Under the pieces are notes generated by a model. The model was not told the DNA's origin, did not search any database, and was given only the letters and a program-made list of their open reading frames with translations. This document shows positions 58,955 through 64,000 of a stretch of 64,000 bases of DNA, piece after piece. Position numbers and translations under genes: made by a program. This stretch comes from Lasioglossum baleicum (lineage: Eukaryota > Arthropoda > Insecta > Hymenoptera > Halictidae): NCBI RefSeq assembly GCF_051020765.1, contig NW_027469232.1, positions 124,001 to 188,000 on the forward strand, given 5' to 3'. Within the stretch, counting starts at the first letter, position 1. Each line of letters opens with the position of its first letter.

Positions 58955-61900
58955 CATATAACGCTTAACGCATAACGCATAACGCATAACGCATAACGCG
59001 TAACGCATAACGGATAACGTATAACGCTTAACGCATAACGCATAACGCATAACGCATAACGCATAACGCGTAACGCATAACGGATAACGCATAACGCATA
59101 ACGCATAACGCATAACGCATAACGCATAACGCATAACGCATAACGCATAACGCATAACGCATAACGCATAACGCATAACGCATAACGCATAACGCATAAC
59201 GCATAACGCATAACGCATAACGCATAACGCATAACGCATAACGCGTAACGCATAACGCATAACGCATAACGGATAACGCATGACGCATAACGCATAACGC
59301 ATAACGCATAACGCATAACGCATAACGCGTAACGCATAACGGATAACGCATAACGCATAACGCATAACGCATAACGCATAACGCATAACGCATAACGCAT
59401 AACGCATAACGCATAACGCATGACGCATGACGCATAACGCATAACGCATAACGCATAACGCATAACGCATAACGCATAACGCATAACGAATAACGCATAT
59501 CGCATAACGTATAACGCTTAACGCTTAACGCATAACGCATAACGCATAACGCATAACGCGTAACGCATAACGGATAACGCATAACGGATAACGCATAACG
59601 CATAACGCATAACGCATAACGCATAACGCATAACGCATAACGCATAACGCATAACGCATAACGCATAACGCATAACGCATAACGCATAACGCATAACGCA
59701 TAACGCATAACGCATAACGCATAACGCATAACGCATAACGCATAACGCATAACGCATAACGCATAACGCATAACGCATAACGCATAACGCATAACGCATA
59801 ACGCATAACGCATAACGCATAACGCATAACGCATAACGCATAACGCATAACGCATAACGCATAACGCATAACGCATAACGCATAACGCATAACGCATAAC
59901 GCATAACGCATAACGCATAACGCATAACGCATAACGCATAACGCATAACGCATAACGCATAACGCATAACGCATAACGCATAACGCATAACGCATAACGC
60001 ATAACGCATAACGCATAACGCATAACGCATAACGCATAACGCATAACGCATAACGCATAACGCATAACGCATAACGCATAACGCATAACGCATAACGCAT
60101 AACGCATAACGCATAACGCATAACGCATAACGCATAACGCATAACGCATAACGCATAACGCATAACGCATAACGCATAACGCATAACGCATAACGCATAA
60201 CGCATAACGCATAACGCATAACGCATAACGCATAACGCATAACGCATAACGCATAACGCATAACGCAGAACGCAGAACGCATAACGCATAACGCATGACG
60301 CATAACGCATGACGCATAACGCATAACGCATAACGCATAACGCATAACGCATAACGCATAACGCATAACGTATAACGCTTAACGCATAACGCATAACGCA
60401 TAACGCATAACGCGTAACGCATAACGGATAACGTATAACGCTTAACGCATAACGCATAACGCATAACGCGTAACGCATAACGGATAACGCATAACGCATA
60501 ACGCATAACGCATAACGCATAACGCATAACGCATAACGCATAACGCATAACGCATAACGCATAACGCATAACGCATAACGCATAACGCATAACGCATAAC
60601 GCATAACGCATAACGCATAACGCATAACGCATAACGCATAACGCATAACGCATAACGCATAACGCATAACGCATAACGCATAACGCATAACGCATAACGC
60701 ATAACGCATAACGCATAACGCATAACGCATAACGCATAACGCATAACGCATAACGCATAACGCATAACGCATAACGCATAACGCATAACGCATAACGCAT
60801 GACGCATAACGGATAACCCACAACGCATAACGCATAAAGCATAGTCCATAACGCATAACGCATGACACATTACTCATAACGCATTACGCATAACGCATAA
60901 CGCATAATGCATAACGCATTACGCATAACGCATAACGCATAACGCATAACGCATAACGCATAACGCATAACGCATAACGCATAACGCATAACGCATAACG
61001 CATAACGCATAACGCATAACGCATAACGCATAACGCATAACGCATAACGCATAACGCATAACGCATAACGCATAACGCATAACGCATAACGCATAACGCA
61101 TAACGCATAACGCATAACGCATAACGCATAACGCATAACGCATAACGCATAACGCATAACGCATAACGCATAACGCATAACGCATAACGCATAACGCATA
61201 ACGCATAACGCATAACGCATAACGCATAACGCATAACGCATAACGCATAACGCATAACGCATAACGCATAACGCATAACGCATAACGCATAACGCATAAC
61301 GCATAACGCATAACGCATAACGCATAACGCATAACGCATAACGCATAACGCATAACGCATAACGCATAACGCATAACGCATAACGCATAACGCATAACGC
61401 ATAACGCATAACGCATAACGCATAACGCATAACGCATAACGCATAACGCATAACGCATAACGCATAACGCATAACGCATAACGCATAACGCATAACGCAT
61501 AACGCATAACGCATAACGCATAACGCATAACGCATAACGCATAACGCATAACGCATAACGCATAACGCATAACGCATAACGCATAACGCATAACGCATAA
61601 CGCATAACGCATAACGCATAACGCATAACGCATAACGCATAACGCATAACGCATAACGCATAACGCATAACGCATAACGCATAACGCATAACGCATAACG
61701 CATAACGCATAACGCATAACGCATAACGCATAACGCATAACGCATAACGCATAACGCATAACGCATAACGCATAACGCATAACGCATAACGCATAACGCA
61801 TAACGCATAACGCATAACGCATAACGCATAACGCATAACGCATAACGCGTAACGCGTAACGCATAACGGATAACGCATAACGGATAACGCATAACGCATA

Positions 61901-63287
61901 ACGCATAACGGATAACGCATGACGCATAACGGATAACCCACAACGCATAACGCATAAAGCATAGTCCATAACGCATAACGCATGACACATTACTCATAAC
62001 GCATTACGCATAACGCATAACGCATAATGCATAACGCATTACGCATAACGCATAACGCTCAATGAAAAAGTCATAACGCATAACGCATATCGCATAACCC
62101 GTAAAGCACAACGCATAACACATAACGCATAACGCATAACGCATAACGCATAACGCATAACGCATAACGCATAACGCATAACGCATAACGCATAACGCAT
62201 AACGCATAACGCATAACGCATAACGCATAACGCATAACGCATAACGCATAACGCATAACGCATAACGGATAACGAATAACGCATATCGCATAACGCATAA
62301 CGCATAACGCATAACGCATAACGCATAACGCTTAACGCATAACGCATAACGCATAACGCATAACGCATGACGCATGACGCATGACGCATAACGCATGACG
62401 CATAACGGATAACCCACAACGCATAACGCATAAAGCATAGTCCATAACGCATAACGCATGACACATTACTCATAACGCATTACGCATAACGCATAACGCA
62501 TAATGCATAACGCATTACGCATAACGCATAACGCATAACGCATAACGCATAACGCATAACGCATAACGCATAACGCATAACGCATAACGCATAACGCATA
62601 ACGCATAACGCATAACGCATAACGCATAACGCATAACGCATAACGCATAACGCATAACGCATAACGCATAACGCATAACGCATAACGCATAACGCATAAC
62701 GCATAACGCATAACGCATAACGCATAACGCATAACGCATAACGCATAACGCATAACGCATAACGCATAACGCATAACGCATAACGCATAACGCATAACGC
62801 ATAACGCATAACGCATAACGCATAACGCATAACGCATAACGCATAACGCATAACGCATAACGCATAACGCATAACGCATAACGCATAACGCATAACGCAT
62901 AACGCATAACGCATAACGCATAACGCATAACGCATAACGCATAACGCATAACGCATAACGCATAACGCATAACGCATAACGCATAACGCATAACGCATAA
63001 CGCATAACGCATAACGCATAACGCATAACGCATAACGCATAACGCATAACGCATAACGCATAACTCATAACGCATAACGCATAACGGATAACGCATAACG
63101 CATAACGCATAACGCATAACGCATAACGCATAACGCATAACGCATAACGCATAACGCATAACGCATAACGCATAACGCATAACGCATAACGCATAACGCA
63201 TAACGCATAACGCATAACGCATAACGCATAACGCATAACGCATAACGCATAACGTATAACGCTTAACGCATAACGCATAACGCATAA
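58955..63287. repeat. 4.5-kb higher-order repeat, copy 2
   Basis: Same series as copy 1: CATATAA at 58,955, doubled CGCTTAA at 59,515, CGCAGAA landmark at 60,264, coreless box 2 at 60,866, a 132-unit pure run (60,922-61,845), two CGCGTAA units at 61,846, box 2/core at 61,986/62,056, coreless box 2 at 62,462, CTCATAA at 63,064 and CGCTTAA at 63,260. Several intervals match copy 1 exactly (1,351, 476, 210 and 196 bp). Others differ by +1, +7 or -4 units. Copy 2 has a private pair of CGCATGA units near 59,419. Confidence 0.88.
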
Positions 63288-64000
63288 CGCGTAACGCGTA
63301 ACGCATAACGGATAACGCATAACGGATAACGCATAACGCATAACGCATAACGGATAACGCATGACGCATAACGGATAACCCACAACGCATAACGCATAAA
63401 GCATAGTCCATAACGCATAACGCATGACACATTACTCATAACGCATTACGCATAACGCATAACGCATAATGCATAACGCATTACGCATAACGCATAACGC
63501 TCAATGAAAAAGTCATAACGCATAACGCATATCGCATAACCCGTAAAGCACAACGCATAACACATAACGCATAACGCATAACGCATAACGCATAACGCAT
63601 AACGCATAACGCATAACGCATAACGCATAACGCATAACGCATAACGCATAACGCATAACGCATAACGCATAACGCATAACGCATAACGCATAACGCATAA
63701 CGCATAACGCATAACGCATAACGCATAACGCATAACGCATAACGCATAACGCATAACGCATAACGCATAACGGATAACGAATAACGCATATCGCATAACG
63801 CATAACGCATAACGCATAACGCATAACGCATAACGCATAACGCATAACGCATAACGCATAACGCATAACGCATAACGCATAACGCAGAACGCATAACGCA
63901 TAACGCATAACGCATAACGCATAACGCTTAACGCATAACGCATAACGCATAACGCATAACGCATGACGCATGACGCATGACGCATGACGCATAACGCATA
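63288..64000. repeat. 4.5-kb repeat, internally deleted copy 3 (runs off the window)
   Basis: At the two CGCGTAA units (63,288) the series jumps. The lead-in matches copy 1 at about 58,535-58,773. The continuation matches 61,846-62,056 of copy 2: two CGGATAA units, CGCATGA, CCCACAA, AGCATAG-TCCATAA, box 2 at 63,428 and core at 63,498, again 210 bp after the CGCGTAA pair. Core-to-core distance is 1,442 bp against 4,557 bp, a loss of 3,115 bp (445 units). After the core come CGGATAA-CGAATAA-CGCATAT near 63,771, CGCAGAA near 63,885, CGCTTAA, and four CGCATGA units at 63,960-63,987. Confidence 0.85.

Larger units (their letters stand above)
1..64000. repeat. 7-bp satellite array (CGCATAA)n, whole window
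   Basis: Every part of the window resolves into CGCATAA or a heptamer derived from it, roughly 9,140 units. All are in the same orientation; I found no stretch of TTATGCG on the + strand. GC content of the unit is 3/7, and each unit carries one CpG. Both window edges fall inside the array, so the true array is longer. The + strand has a TAA stop in each frame every 21 bases. The - strand of perfect repeat has no stop in any frame, which explains long open frames without any coding signal. No ribosomal, tRNA, transposon or unique sequence was found. Known biology: arrays of this size and simplicity are typical of eukaryotic heterochromatic satellite DNA. Species and chromosomal location are unknown. 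Confidence 0.98.

Noticed and set aside
104..63518. A-rich core box as a replication origin (yeast ARS type)
   Set aside because: The box does not match the WTTTAYRTTTW consensus on either strand.
1..64000. Telomere repeat
   Set aside because: TTATGCG has no run of G and does not match the telomere units I know (for example TTAGGG or TTTAGGG). The resemblance to the TTATGGG part of the Allium 12-mer is one mismatch over seven bases, without the rest of that unit.
1..64000. CRISPR-like array, taking core boxes as repeats
   Set aside because: The intervals are satellite of 105-4,557 bp, not unique spacers of even length, and no cas gene is present.
1..64000. TATAAC strings in CGTATAA units as promoter -10 elements
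   Set aside because: They are one-base variants of the satellite unit, occur dozens of times without a -35 partner or downstream gene, and the sequence does not look bacterial.
1..64000. The whole window as a pure assembly or sequencing artefact
   Set aside because: The variant units are shared in complex, reproducible orders over kilobases, and the copies differ in plausible ways. Lengths of pure runs and copy numbers could still be wrong.
1..64000. CENP-B box
   Set aside because: No match to the CGGG-ended 17-bp consensus; the array has no GGG.

Overview
This window contains no gene that I can support. All 64,000 bases are one tandem array of the 7-bp unit CGCATAA (TTATGCG on the other strand), about 9,140 units head to tail in a single orientation. 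The array runs off both ends of the window. No transposon, RNA gene, CRISPR array or unique sequence interrupts it. Such a long simple satellite points to eukaryotic heterochromatin (pericentromeric, subtelomeric, B- or sex-chromosome) captured by a long-read assembly. I cannot name the species or the chromosomal position. The unit is not a telomere repeat that I recognise.

The array is not uniform. Most units are canonical, but single-base variants (CGGATAA, CGAATAA, CGTATAA, CGCGTAA, CGCAGAA, CGCATGA, CGCTTAA, CGCATAT, CGCATTA, AGCATAA and others) recur in fixed order and form a higher-order repeat code. The most diverged element is a 21-bp 'core box' of three altered heptamers (CGYTCAA, TGAAAAA, GTCATAA). 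I count 56 copies by eye. It exists in two linked forms. Form A (T at base 3, 26 copies) follows a CGCATAT unit. Form B (C at base 3, 30 copies) always lies 70 or 84 bp downstream of a second landmark, 'box 2' (CACATTA, CTCATAA). Box 2 has 52 copies in all.

Layout. 1-14,497: form A territory, with a tandem pair at 1,539-3,718, three long repeat copies of 1.9-2.5 kb at 5,161-11,578 and a shorter pair near 12.7-14.5 kb. 14,498-29,001: about 5-kb higher-order repeats, two full copies and a mosaic third, almost purely form B. 29,023-30,177: the longest perfect run, 165 units. 30,178-32,207: three close form A boxes, then a 99-unit pure run. 32,208-54,453: a fine mosaic of 0.3-2.2 kb repeats with a module present in 2, 1 and 0 copies. 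54,454-64,000: about 4.5-kb higher-order repeats, one full copy, a second copy, then a copy that has lost about 3.1 kb.

The 7-bp register is kept almost perfectly. Only seven length changes that are not multiples of 7 were seen. Six lie within 1,735-2,451 and one at 10,719-10,724. From there to the end (about 53 kb) every core box stays in the same register, so repeat copies differ by whole units. The minus strand is open in all three frames because the 7-bp unit read three times gives seven sense codons (MRYALCV). The long minus-strand reading frames are a by-product of this and are not annotated as genes. Coordinates and counts come from reading the sequence by eye and from arithmetic checks modulo 7.
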